Assembly (NCBI GenBank): GCA_041605955.1
Contig: JBFIXI010000085.1
Span: 1-13,254 of the forward strand
Length of the DNA: 13,254 nt
Source of the DNA: JAHEJX01 sp041605955
GTDB taxonomy: Bacteria; Actinomycetota; Acidimicrobiia; Spongiisociales; UBA5794
Reading direction: 5' to 3'
Part shown: in pieces, positions 1-6,992 of the stretch
Position numbering within the stretch: position 1 is the stretch's first letter
How the letters are laid out: every line of letters begins with the position of its first letter
The notes under the pieces: model-generated
Database searches by the model: none
What the model was told of the DNA's origin: nothing
The model's input: the letters and a program-made list of their open reading frames with translations, nothing else
Program-made: the position numbers and the translations under genes

Positions 1-62
1 CTAGCCACCCGAGCCTCTAGCGACTCAGTCTCACAGGCATTGGGCCCAACGACCGCTCGGCC
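1..62. other. Noncoding edge downstream of the dioxygenase gene
   Basis: These 62 bases follow the stop codon of the tryptophan dioxygenase gene on the minus strand. I see no convincing gene, terminator or RNA here. A 9-base direct repeat, CTCACAGGC, lies at 30-38 and again at 62-70, where the second copy overlaps the dioxygenase stop codon. It is too short to interpret. Confidence 0.5.
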
Positions 63-839
63 TCACAGGCGGGAGCGGATCTCCCATAGGTCAGGGAAGA
101 AGGGGCGCAGAGTCGTGCGCAGGTAGCCGACGCCCTCGCTGCCACCTGTGCCGGTTTTGCGGCCGATCGTTCGCTCCACCATCTTGAGGTGTCGGTAGCG
201 CCACTCCTGGAGTCCCTCATCCAAGTCGACGAGGTTCTCCCCGACGCGGCGAAGCCGGACGTTGGTGCGATACATGTCGACGAGCACATCCTGTACCGCC
301 CCGCTGGCGGTGACCGGCTCGGTCACGTCCTCGCGTAGGGGCACGTCGTAGCCTGCTCCGCGCAGCATCTCGAGGAACCCGTCCCAGAGGCTGGGCGACT
401 TGTATCGGGCGGCGAGCGCCTCCCACCCCGGGGTTCCTTCCAGATTGTCCAGGATCTCTTTGCGCTTGTAGCCGAGCGCGAACTCGAGCTCGCGGAACTG
501 CACGGACTGAAACCCGGAAGCGTCCTCGAGGAAGGACCGAAACGACAGAAAGTCCAATGGCGTCATAGTTTCCAGCACGTCGATCTGGGCCACGACCGTC
601 TTCATGATCTTGAGCATCCGGTGCAGCACCGCGCCCGCCCGATCGGTCATCCCGGCCACCAGCAGCTCATGGAGGTGGTCGAGCTCGTGGAGGAGCTGCT
701 TGAACCAGAGCTCGTAGACCTGATGGATGACTATGAACAGATGCTCGTCGTGTTCCGGGCCGGCAGAACGGGGGTGCTGGGCGGCGAGGATCTGATCGAG
801 GCGGAGGTAGTTCCCGTAGTTCAGCGCCTGCTGGTTCAC
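63..839 (-). CDS. kynA: Tryptophan 2,3-dioxygenase
   Basis: This haem enzyme inserts O2 into the indole ring of L-tryptophan to give N-formylkynurenine, the first step of the kynurenine pathway, in the cytosol. The 258-residue protein is full length for bacterial TDO. The N-terminal block (YGNYLRLDQIL, residues 8-18) and the helix with HQVYELWFKQ place the distal-pocket histidine at H39. R101, in FLSFRSFL, sits where the substrate-carboxylate arginine lies, with the same 62-residue spacing as H55/R117 of the Xanthomonas enzyme. The C-terminal HLKMVERTIGRKTGTGGS supplies the axial haem ligand H217 and substrate-contacting T231. The start is a GTG 9 bases after the stop of the upstream MFS gene, with no clear Shine-Dalgarno sequence, so it probably depends on readthrough from the transporter. 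No other kynurenine-pathway gene is in the window. The identification is secure; the exact start is less so. Confidence 0.96.
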   Translation of the reverse strand: MNQQALNYGNYLRLDQILAAQHPRSAGPEHDEHLFIVIHQVYELWFKQLLHELDHLHELLVAGMTDRAGAVLHRMLKIMKTVVAQIDVLETMTPLDFLSFRSFLEDASGFQSVQFRELEFALGYKRKEILDNLEGTPGWEALAARYKSPSLWDGFLEMLRGAGYDVPLREDVTEPVTASGAVQDVLVDMYRTNVRLRRVGENLVDLDEGLQEWRYRHLKMVERTIGRKTGTGGSEGVGYLRTTLRPFFPDLWEIRSRL

Positions 840-848
840 GTCGCGACG

Positions 849-2303
849 TTACCCCATACCGGCCGGGTCGGGAGGGCGAGGTCGAGGGCCAACCTGTTCG
901 CCCCGCTCGGCCATGATCGCCCGGGTCTCCCGTATGTCTCCGGGTGAGCTGTCGGCGGCCCGCCAGTACATCCAGCCGGCCGGGAGAAAGAAGACTTGGA
1001 AGAGTGCTAGGCCGACTGCCCAGTTGAGTGGAGGCACCAGCGCCCGTTCCAAGGCGCCGGCCACCGGTCCGGTCAGTGCGTTTCCGGCCGACCTGCCGAG
1101 CCCGTTGACCAGGTTCTGCAATCCAAAGACGGTGCCCCGATGCTCTGGGAAGTTGACGTCGGAGATGAGCGCAAAGTTGTTGGGTGAGTCGGCCGAGGTG
1201 AAGGCCAGCGCCAGCACCGAGGTGACGAAGGCGCCGGCGACGAAGGGATTGGTGACCAGCTCGCGCAGCACCTCGGGAATCAGCTGGGCGGTGCCGGCTC
1301 CCGGCGTCACTTCGATCCCCGCCAGGGGCAGGAAGAAGAACACCAAGAAGAATGGGATGGCACCCAACAGGCCGATCGCCGAGATCTGAGCCCGGGCCGC
1401 CAGATTGTGGCGCTGCATCCGGTCCCCGATGTAGCCCGCCAGGATCGAGAAGAGCCCGCCGATGCGGAACACCGCTCCCAGCAGGCCGCCGACCTTGGTG
1501 GCCGTTGCCGTGTCGTAGCCTTGCTCCAAGACCTTGTTCTGGTAGAGGAACTCCACCCAGATGAGTGAACCGTACGCGATCTGAGCAGTGAAACCCTGCA
1601 ACACCAGCCAGACGTTCGTCCGCTTCTCGAGGAGCTGAGGAAGCTGGCGTGGCTCGATGCGATGTTCGTACTCCACGCCGGCGGCGTGCATGCGGCGGAG
1701 CGCCGGTTCGGCGAAGCCACGAGGCGCCACGTACGTTGTCAGATACAGCACGGCGAATATGACTCCGAGCACGGCGATCACCCGCAGCGGAGTGCGGAAG
1801 TTGCTGGCGCCGGCCTGGGAGGCCAAGTAGGCGCCGAATAGGCCGCCAATACCCTGCGACAGTCCCCAGAAGCTCATTGCGAGGCCGCGGCGGCGCGGTG
1901 AGACGAAATCGCAGATCACCGAGAAGCCCACAGTCGCGATGGCGCCGAGGCCGACCGCCATCACCACTTGCCACAGGAAGAGCTGCCGGTACGTGGCCGC
2001 GCCGCCCGACAGCCACGTGCCGACGGCCCAGACCAAGGTGCCGAAGAACAGCAGACGCTTGCGATCAGAGCGGTCTCCCCAGTATCCCCACGCCACCGAG
2101 GTGACGGCCGTAACCAGGATCACCGTGCCGGTGATGGCGCCAATCGCCCGACTCGACACGTCGAGGGCCTCGGCGGTCGGCAAGATCATGGCGGGCAGGA
2201 TCGCGATGGCGGCGTTGTCGAGAGAAGCCAATATGACGAAGACGACGATGGTCCAGATCAGGTGGGGGCGGCTGCCCGCCAGCTGCGATAGCCGATTCGT
2301 CAT
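849..2303 (-). CDS. MFS transporter, 12-TM type
   Basis: This is a 484-residue polytopic membrane protein of the major facilitator superfamily. The first membrane helix begins near residue 15. The loop between helices 2 and 3 carries the MFS motif A (GYWGDRSDRKR, residues 73-83). A second-half counterpart, GYIGDRMQRH, lies in the middle of the protein. Near the C-terminus, FPEHRGTVFGLQNLVNGLGR is a charged loop followed by a glycine-rich helix, as in Spinster-like or sugar-phosphate-type MFS carriers. I chose the ATG at 2303 rather than an in-frame upstream start at 2363. The longer form would add 20 hydrophilic residues and overlap the start of the divergent gene. The stop lies 9 bases before the tryptophan dioxygenase start, so the two are probably co-transcribed. 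An aromatic amino acid or kynurenine-type substrate is only a guess from this pairing. Confidence 0.9.
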   Translation of the reverse strand: MTNRLSQLAGSRPHLIWTIVVFVILASLDNAAIAILPAMILPTAEALDVSSRAIGAITGTVILVTAVTSVAWGYWGDRSDRKRLLFFGTLVWAVGTWLSGGAATYRQLFLWQVVMAVGLGAIATVGFSVICDFVSPRRRGLAMSFWGLSQGIGGLFGAYLASQAGASNFRTPLRVIAVLGVIFAVLYLTTYVAPRGFAEPALRRMHAAGVEYEHRIEPRQLPQLLEKRTNVWLVLQGFTAQIAYGSLIWVEFLYQNKVLEQGYDTATATKVGGLLGAVFRIGGLFSILAGYIGDRMQRHNLAARAQISAIGLLGAIPFFLVFFFLPLAGIEVTPGAGTAQLIPEVLRELVTNPFVAGAFVTSVLALAFTSADSPNNFALISDVNFPEHRGTVFGLQNLVNGLGRSAGNALTGPVAGALERALVPPLNWAVGLALFQVFFLPAGWMYWRAADSSPGDIRETRAIMAERGEQVGPRPRPPDPAGMG

Positions 2304-2309
2304 GTGCGC

Positions 2310-2315
2310 ATTCTT
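2310..2315 (-). promoter_or_regulatory. Possible -10 box of a leaderless promoter for the MFS gene
   Basis: Reading the minus strand, AAGAAT lies exactly 6 bases before the ATG at 2303 and matches TATAAT at four positions. This spacing would start the transcript at the ATG, which is common in actinobacteria. There is no Shine-Dalgarno sequence upstream of the ATG, consistent with leaderless translation. I see no good -35 element. Confidence 0.3.
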
Positions 2316-2344
2316 GCCGGTGCGACGGGCTGGGGCGGCCGCGG

Positions 2345-2350
2345 TAGCCT
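2345..2350 (+). promoter_or_regulatory. Possible -10 box of a leaderless promoter for the acyl-activating enzyme gene
   Basis: TAGCCT fits the actinobacterial TANNNT -10 pattern and ends exactly 6 bases before the ATG at 2357, the geometry of a leaderless transcript. No Shine-Dalgarno sequence precedes the ATG. The whole divergent gap is only 53 bases, so promoters for both directions must be packed here. No clear -35 is seen. Confidence 0.35.
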
Positions 2351-2356
2351 CGAGCC

Positions 2357-4177
2357 ATGGCAACGAGTCTCGAGGCCGCGTGGCTTCCTGATCCCAAGAC
2401 GGTGGAGAGGTCGAACCTGCGGTGGCTGATGGATGAGGTCGGTGTGGTCGACTACGCCGCCCTCCACCGTTGGACCATCGACCATCGTGAGGAGTTCTGG
2501 CGGCTCTGCGTGCGCCGGCTCAGCATCGAGTTCGATGAACCACCGCGGGCGATACTCGCAGGGACCGCGCACCACCCGCATTATCTGCCCGGGGCGCGCG
2601 GCAACATCGTCGCCAGCGCGCTCGATGGTCCCGCCGATTCCATCGCGCTGATGCACGGCACGGCCCACGACCTGAGTCGGGTCAGCTACCAACAGTTGCG
2701 GCGCGATGTCGCCCGATGCGCCAACGGGCTGCGCAGCCACGGGCTGGCCGTCGGCGCCCGGGTGGCAATCGTGATGCCGATGACCTATGAGGCAGTCGTC
2801 GCCTACCTGGGCGTGGTCGCCGCGGGAGGGGCCGTGGTCTCGATCGCCGATTCCTTCGCCCCCGAAGAGATCGCCACCCGGCTGCGGTTGGCGGACGCCA
2901 CCTGGGCGGTGACCCAGCATGCGGTGCTGCGAGCCGGCAAGACACTTCCGATGTATGAGAAGGTGGTGGCCGCCGGGGCGGAGCGCGCCGTGGTGGTTCC
3001 GGGGGTGGCTGGTCCCGACCTGCGGACCGCAGACTTGTGGTGGGACGAGCTGCTCAGCGACGACGAGCGGCTGGTGACCCACTCGCTATCCATCGACGCG
3101 GTAACCAACGTCTTGTTCTCGTCGGGCACCACTGGAGAGCCGAAGGCAATTCCGTGGACCCACGCCACGCCGCTGAAAGCGGCGGTCGACGGCCATTTCC
3201 ATCACGACATCCACCCCGACGACATCGTGGCGTGGCCGACCAATCTCGGCTGGATGATGGGGCCCTGGCTGATCTATGCCGCGTTGCTGAACGACTCCGC
3301 CCTAGCGCTGTGCGATGACGTGCCCACCGGCAAGGGCTTCGTCGACTTCGTGGAGGCGGCCCGGGTCACGGTGCTGGGTGTGGTCCCCAGCCTGGTGGCC
3401 GCCTGGCGCGAGGGCGGGATGATCGAACGAGCCGACTGGTCGCGGATCAGGCTCTTCAGCTCGACTGGGGAGGCTTCCAAGCCCGACGACATGAACTACT
3501 TGATGGAGGCCGTCGGGGGACGGCCGGTGATCGAATACTGCGGCGGCACCGAGATCGGGGGAGGCTACATCGCCGGTACCGTGCTCCAGCCGGCGGTGGC
3601 CGGCACCTTCACCACGCCGGCGCTGGGGCTCGACGTCGTCATCGTCGATGATGCCGGCAACGTGGCCGACGAGGGCGAGATGCTGCTCGTGCCCCCCTCG
3701 ATCGGGCTGTCGACGACCCTGCTCAACCGCGATCACGACGCGGTCTACTACCGCGATCTACCGGATCTCGGCCGGCCGCTGCGACGTCACGGCGATCATA
3801 TGGAGCGATTGGCCAACGGCTACTGGAGAGCCCTGGGTCGGGTCGACGACACGATGAATCTCGGTGGGATCAAAGTGAGCTCGGCCGAGCTGGAGCGGGT
3901 CGTGGGTACCGTCGGCGGCGTTGCTGAGGTTGCCGCCGTGGCGGTGCCACCTGCCGGCGGCGGTCCCGAGCGTCTGGTGATCTATGCGGTCCCAGAGCCG
4001 GGAGGCTCGCCCGATCCACAGGAGCTGCAGGCGGCGATGCAGGCGGAAGTTCGGGAGCATCTCAATCCGCTCTTCAAGATCCAGGATGTGGTGATCGTCG
4101 CCAGTCTTCCTCGCACCGCCAGCTCGAAGGTGATGCGGCGGAAACTGCGATCGAGCTACGCCAGCGCCCAACAATGA
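2357..4177 (+). CDS. Acyl-activating enzyme, acetyl-CoA-synthetase-like (AMP-binding)
   Basis: This is a 606-residue member of the ANL adenylating superfamily. It is expected to convert a carboxylic acid, ATP and CoA to acyl-CoA, AMP and PPi. An acetyl-CoA-synthetase-type N-terminal region (about 30-100, with DHREEFWRL) precedes the AMP-binding domain. The P-loop is FSSGTTGEPK (254-263), the adenine-binding motif is YCGGTE (394-399), and the domain hinge is GRVDDTMNLGGIKVS (494-508). The adenylation lysine is K591 in TASSKVMRRK. The sequence around the P-loop, continuing to PWTHATP, resembles plant peroxisomal AAE17/AAE18 more than true acetate enzymes, so the substrate is unknown. It leads a plus-strand operon and overlaps the next gene by four bases (ATGA). 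It diverges from an MFS/tryptophan dioxygenase pair, which makes an aromatic or indole-derived acid possible but unproven. Confidence 0.92.
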   Translation: MATSLEAAWLPDPKTVERSNLRWLMDEVGVVDYAALHRWTIDHREEFWRLCVRRLSIEFDEPPRAILAGTAHHPHYLPGARGNIVASALDGPADSIALMHGTAHDLSRVSYQQLRRDVARCANGLRSHGLAVGARVAIVMPMTYEAVVAYLGVVAAGGAVVSIADSFAPEEIATRLRLADATWAVTQHAVLRAGKTLPMYEKVVAAGAERAVVVPGVAGPDLRTADLWWDELLSDDERLVTHSLSIDAVTNVLFSSGTTGEPKAIPWTHATPLKAAVDGHFHHDIHPDDIVAWPTNLGWMMGPWLIYAALLNDSALALCDDVPTGKGFVDFVEAARVTVLGVVPSLVAAWREGGMIERADWSRIRLFSSTGEASKPDDMNYLMEAVGGRPVIEYCGGTEIGGGYIAGTVLQPAVAGTFTTPALGLDVVIVDDAGNVADEGEMLLVPPSIGLSTTLLNRDHDAVYYRDLPDLGRPLRRHGDHMERLANGYWRALGRVDDTMNLGGIKVSSAELERVVGTVGGVAEVAAVAVPPAGGGPERLVIYAVPEPGGSPDPQELQAAMQAEVREHLNPLFKIQDVVIVASLPRTASSKVMRRKLRSSYASAQQ

Positions 4178-5301
4178 GAGCTGCGGCGTTTGTCGTCGGT
4201 CTCCTCATCGTCGGTTCCACCGTGCTGTCCGCCATCCGCACCGTGATCCTGCCGCGGGCCGCACAGAGCTGGTTGACCCGGGTCGTCTTCGTCCTCACTT
4301 GGCTTCCGGTGCTGGCGCTCGCCGGCCCCAAGCGGTCATACGACTGGCGGGACCGAGTGCTGGCGCTGTACGCCCCGGTCAGCCTGTTCGCACTGCCGCT
4401 GGTTTGGCTGACGGTGGTCTTGATCGGCTACACCCTGATCTTCTGGGCACTCGTTCCGGGGATCGGCCGCGCCTTTCACCTCAGCGTGTCCTCGTTGACC
4501 ACGCTGGGATTCGCTCCGGCGGACACGTTCGTCGAGCGATGCTTCGCGTTCATGGAGGCCGCCCTCGGTCTTTCGTTGCTGGCGCTGATGATCACGTTCC
4601 TGCCCGCCATCTATTCGGCGTTCTCGCAACGCGAGGTGCAGGTGGGCCAGCTCGAGGTGCGAGCCGGCAATCCACCGTCGGCGCTGGTCTTCGTGCTGCG
4701 GCATCACTACATCGGAACCCTCGACGATGTGGGGGAGCTCGATGCCACATTCCAGCGGTGGGAGCAATGGTTTGCCCAGATAGAAGAGAGCCACCTCACG
4801 TACCCGGCACTCGTCTTCTTCCGCTCGCCACAGCCCGACCGGTCCTGGGTGACGGCAGCCGGCACCATGATGGACAGTGCTTCGCTGGTGGCGGCCTGCT
4901 TGCCGCGGCGTGCCGTTGGATCGGCGGGATTGTGCATCCGGGCCGGATTCCTGGCGCTGCGTCGCATTGCCGACTTCTACGGGATCGCATTCGATCACGA
5001 TCCGGCTCCAAACGATCCAATAGCGATCTCCCGATCCGAGTTCGACGAGGTTTGGGATCGGCTGGCCGGCGAGGGCGTTGTGCTCAAGCCGGACCGCGAT
5101 CAGGCCTGGCGCGACTTTGCCGGGTGGAGGGTCAACTACGACCAGGTGCTGCTGGCTCTCGCCGAGATAACGGTGGCGCCCTACGCGCCGTGGACGGCAG
5201 ACCGATCACCTCCCAACCGGCAGCGGCCGAAGATCACCCGATTCGGCATCCCCCGCGGACAGGAGATCCACCCCGATTCCATGGCAATGGAACAGCCGTA
5301 G
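4174..5301 (+). CDS. Membrane protein with potassium-channel-like pore loop
   Basis: This is a 375-residue protein with an N-terminal membrane half and a soluble C-terminal half. Hydrophobic segments lie at about 3-22, 34-51, 67-93 and 122-147. Between the last two is a re-entrant-like stretch, SVSSLTTLGFAPAD (104-117). This has the layout of the two-TM ion-channel fold (Ion_trans_2): outer helix, pore helix with a TTxGxG-like filter, inner helix starting FAFMEAALGLSLLAL. The filter is degenerate: TTLGFA where canonical potassium channels have TTVGYG or TTIGYG. The C-terminal region after residue 150 is of unknown function; it has conserved-looking aromatic and charged residues but no RCK domain that I recognise. 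Its ATG overlaps the stop of the acyl-activating gene (ATGA), so translation is likely coupled. It could be a channel, a mechanosensor or a non-conducting relative. Confidence 0.72.
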   Translation: MRAAAFVVGLLIVGSTVLSAIRTVILPRAAQSWLTRVVFVLTWLPVLALAGPKRSYDWRDRVLALYAPVSLFALPLVWLTVVLIGYTLIFWALVPGIGRAFHLSVSSLTTLGFAPADTFVERCFAFMEAALGLSLLALMITFLPAIYSAFSQREVQVGQLEVRAGNPPSALVFVLRHHYIGTLDDVGELDATFQRWEQWFAQIEESHLTYPALVFFRSPQPDRSWVTAAGTMMDSASLVAACLPRRAVGSAGLCIRAGFLALRRIADFYGIAFDHDPAPNDPIAISRSEFDEVWDRLAGEGVVLKPDRDQAWRDFAGWRVNYDQVLLALAEITVAPYAPWTADRSPPNRQRPKITRFGIPRGQEIHPDSMAMEQP

Positions 5302-5318
5302 ACTCGGCGCCCGAAGGC

Positions 5319-5328
5319 GGAGGTGATC
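5319..5328 (+). promoter_or_regulatory. Strong ribosome binding site fixing the kinase start
   Basis: GGAGGTGATC is complementary over all ten bases to the conserved 3' end of bacterial 16S rRNA. It sits just upstream of the GTG at 5331, with the GGAGG core 7 bases from the start codon. It fixes the start of the Clp1-like gene and shows that the reading frame open far upstream of 5331 is not translated from there. Confidence 0.85.
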
Positions 5329-5330
5329 GG

Positions 5331-6218
5331 GTGGCGACCCGCGACGGACCATATGCCTCTCTGCGGGAGAGGGTGATCGGCGAACACGGTGTCGTCATGC
5401 TCATCGGCGCTCCCGACACCGGCAAGACGACACTGGCCCGGCTGCTGCTGTCGGATGCTCTCGACGCCCGCCGCAGCGTCGCTTTCGTCGATGCCGATGT
5501 GGGCACTCCCACGGTGGGACCGCCGGCTTGTGTCGGCTTGAAGTGGATCCGGGCGCACGCCGATCTGAGTCGGTTGGCGGTGGCGGACGAGCTGCGGTTC
5601 GTGGGATCGGTGCAGCCGCAAGGAGTGGTATTGCCTTACGTGGTGGCCACGGTCGATCTCGTCGAAGTGGCCCGCCACGAGTCGGACTTCATCGTCCTCG
5701 ACACGACCGGGGTGGTGTCGGGCGTCGTGGGTCAAACCCTCAAGTACCACCTCATGGAGTTGTGCGATCCGGCACTCGTCATTGCCATGCAGCGCGGCGG
5801 AGAGATGGAGCCCACGATTGGAATGCTGCGCCGCTTCCTGTCCGCTCGAGTCGCCAAGGTCACTCCCGACGGCGTGACTCCGCTCGATCCGCTGGAGCGA
5901 GCCGAAGCGCGGCGGGGCGCGTTTGCTGCCGAATTGGGACCCGGCATGCAGCGGTGGCGGGTCAGCCATGACGTCTTTGCCCCCACGCTGCCGGAAGCTT
6001 TCGACGTGTCACGCCTGGATAGCATGCTGGTGGGAGTTCAGGACAAGAAGGGGCGGTGCCTCGGCCTAGGGGTGCTGCAGTGGGACGAGGGGGCGGTCTA
6101 CGTTGCGACCCATCACGGCGACGAGATGCATGGCTTGCGGCTCGGTTCGCTGCGGGTCGACCTGAACACCTATGACACGGACCACGTGCGGCTGCGCGAG
6201 CTGATGTTCGGGGTGTGA
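5331..6218 (+). CDS. Clp1/Grc3-family P-loop polynucleotide kinase-like protein
   Basis: This 295-residue cytosolic P-loop NTPase resembles the kinase core of eukaryotic and archaeal Clp1, Grc3 and Nol9, which phosphorylate 5'-OH ends of RNA or DNA. Walker A is GAPDTGKTT (26-34). The family-specific segment VDADVGTPTVGPP (53-65) corresponds to DxDxGQ...GxP of Clp1, with Thr in place of the usual Gln. The Walker B-like strand is FIVLDTTGVVSG (120-131). PALVIAMQRGGEMEPTI (147-163) matches the strand after it. The last 100 residues form the usual small C-terminal domain (LLVGL/LGLGVLQ-like strands). Kinase activity is inferred only from the family; bacterial members are mostly uncharacterised. 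The GTG start is fixed by a 10-base ribosome binding site. It is the third gene of the plus-strand operon, 29 bases after the pore-loop gene, and meets the VOC gene tail to tail with 26 bases between stops. Confidence 0.85.
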   Translation: MATRDGPYASLRERVIGEHGVVMLIGAPDTGKTTLARLLLSDALDARRSVAFVDADVGTPTVGPPACVGLKWIRAHADLSRLAVADELRFVGSVQPQGVVLPYVVATVDLVEVARHESDFIVLDTTGVVSGVVGQTLKYHLMELCDPALVIAMQRGGEMEPTIGMLRRFLSARVAKVTPDGVTPLDPLERAEARRGAFAAELGPGMQRWRVSHDVFAPTLPEAFDVSRLDSMLVGVQDKKGRCLGLGVLQWDEGAVYVATHHGDEMHGLRLGSLRVDLNTYDTDHVRLRELMFGV

Positions 6219-6244
6219 TCGGGTCGCGGCGGCGCCACGCGTAC

Positions 6245-6769
6245 TCAGCCGTCGGGAGACATCACGGCAAGACCGGCCTCGGTGGCGCGCACGGTGAAGA
6301 TGCGGCGCCCTGGCTGGATGGCCGGGCGAGGATCGGTCACGTCCCTTCCCATGCTGCGCCACTCGAGCGCTACAACCTCGAGCGGGCGCTCGGTCACGAG
6401 GGCGACCCCGAACAGGGCTGGCTGCCGCACCGGTGACTCGATCACCTCGAGAAGAGGCCCTACCCGGAAGAACGCAGTGGGCCGTCCGTTGACCGCCATC
6501 CGCAGGCGAGGCGACTGGCCGACCGCCTCCATGGTCGTCGTCGCCATCTCGAGGTCGGGGACGAGCAGCACCACGTGGTCCAGGTCCCATCCCTCCGCGC
6601 GGGTTCCGACGCTTGGCACGCAGGCTTCGATCGGAAAGTCCGGGGCGTCCTCGCTCCATCCCCAAGCCGGCGAGCCCGCAACGAGACAGGTGGAGCGGGT
6701 TTGCAAGGGACTGGGCAGGTCGAACTCGTCCCACGGGATGGGGAGCCGCAGAGTTGTCAGCACGGTCAT
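6245..6769 (-). CDS. VOC-family (glyoxalase/bleomycin-resistance fold) protein
   Basis: This is a 174-residue soluble protein of the vicinal oxygen chelate superfamily. The first half-module starts at LDHVVLLVPDLEMA (63-76) and includes a candidate metal ligand, H65. It ends in FFRVGPLLEVIE (100-111), where E110 or the neighbouring acidic residue E108 would be the second ligand. The second half (GVALVTERPLEVVALEW to AGLAVMSP) forms the paired strand set. Homologues are often annotated as glyoxalase-like, but the reaction cannot be read from the sequence. The ATG at 6769 is the only good start; no strong ribosome binding site precedes it. The gene stands alone, convergent with the Clp1-like gene. 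It begins 16 bases downstream of a structured inverted-repeat element, which may regulate it. Confidence 0.8.
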   Translation of the reverse strand: MTVLTTLRLPIPWDEFDLPSPLQTRSTCLVAGSPAWGWSEDAPDFPIEACVPSVGTRAEGWDLDHVVLLVPDLEMATTTMEAVGQSPRLRMAVNGRPTAFFRVGPLLEVIESPVRQPALFGVALVTERPLEVVALEWRSMGRDVTDPRPAIQPGRRIFTVRATEAGLAVMSPDG

Positions 6770-6785
6770 TTCGCCGGCAAATTAG

Positions 6786-6862
6786 CAAGACCCAAGTAAC
6801 CGGCTGGTTCGGCCCCGCACTTCCCCGAACGAGGCTTTCCCAATCCAGCTTCTTGGGTCTTG
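6786..6862. other. 77-base structured element, possible leader RNA or small RNA
   Basis: A perfect 11-bp inverted repeat (CAAGACCCAAG at 6786-6796, CTTGGGTCTTG at 6852-6862) encloses 55 bases that can also fold. GCTG at 6803-6806 pairs with CAGC at 6846-6849, and directly next to it GTTCGG at 6807-6812 pairs with CCGAAC at 6825-6830. The 15-base one-sided bulge at 6831-6845 contains no repeat of its own. That gives 21 nested base pairs in 77 bases. The element lies wholly in a noncoding gap, 16 bases upstream of the VOC start on the minus strand. That fits a 5' leader element of the VOC gene, but a plus-strand RNA is equally foldable. I do not recognise a riboswitch class. Confidence 0.5.
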
Positions 6863-6992
6863 ACTGTCTTCGACCCTACGAAGCGTCCTCGCCACCCGCA
6901 ACCCCCACGGTCTGTGGTTGTTGCGCGCGCCCAGTGCTATTTGATGTAGTAACTCACGTCTGTCGAGGCCAACTGCTGCTGTCCCCACGCCG
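6863..6992. other. Noncoding stretch with two small hairpins
   Basis: There is no gene here. Two simple hairpins are visible: CTTCG at 6868-6872 with CGAAG at 6879-6883, and CCAC at 6905-6908 with GTGG at 6914-6917. The second is extended by CAA/TTG across a three-base C bulge. Neither is followed by a T tract on either strand, so they are weak candidates for the terminator of the minus-strand operon that ends at 7053. A promoter for the VOC gene must also lie in this gap, but I cannot place it with confidence. Confidence 0.35.

Noticed and set aside
30..70. Nine-base direct repeat CTCACAGGC as an attachment site
   Set aside because: It is too short, with no integrase, tRNA end or composition change nearby. 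One copy overlaps the dioxygenase stop codon.
667..2016. Long open frame on the minus strand across the transporter and dioxygenase genes
   Set aside because: It is an arginine- and proline-rich shadow of the two recognisable genes in another frame, with no family resemblance. It is a usual effect of high G+C content.
2304..2363. Longer start for the MFS transporter at 2363
   Set aside because: It would add 20 hydrophilic residues before the first membrane helix and overlap the divergent gene start. The ATG at 2303 fits the -10-like box and normal MFS length.
4299..5330. Upstream extension of the Clp1-like frame on the plus strand
   Set aside because: It overlaps the pore-loop gene in another frame and translates to low-complexity Arg/Gly/Pro sequence. 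The 10-base ribosome site before the GTG at 5331 fixes the true start.
6786..6862. tRNA gene (the element is 77 bases with paired ends)
   Set aside because: The closing stem is 11 bp rather than 7. There is no T-loop GTTCRANYC at the right distance from either 3' end and no anticodon arm, so the length match is a coincidence.
6786..6862. Miniature transposable element with terminal inverted repeats
   Set aside because: No target-site duplication flanks the repeats, no second copy is seen in the window, and the inner pairing fits an RNA fold better.
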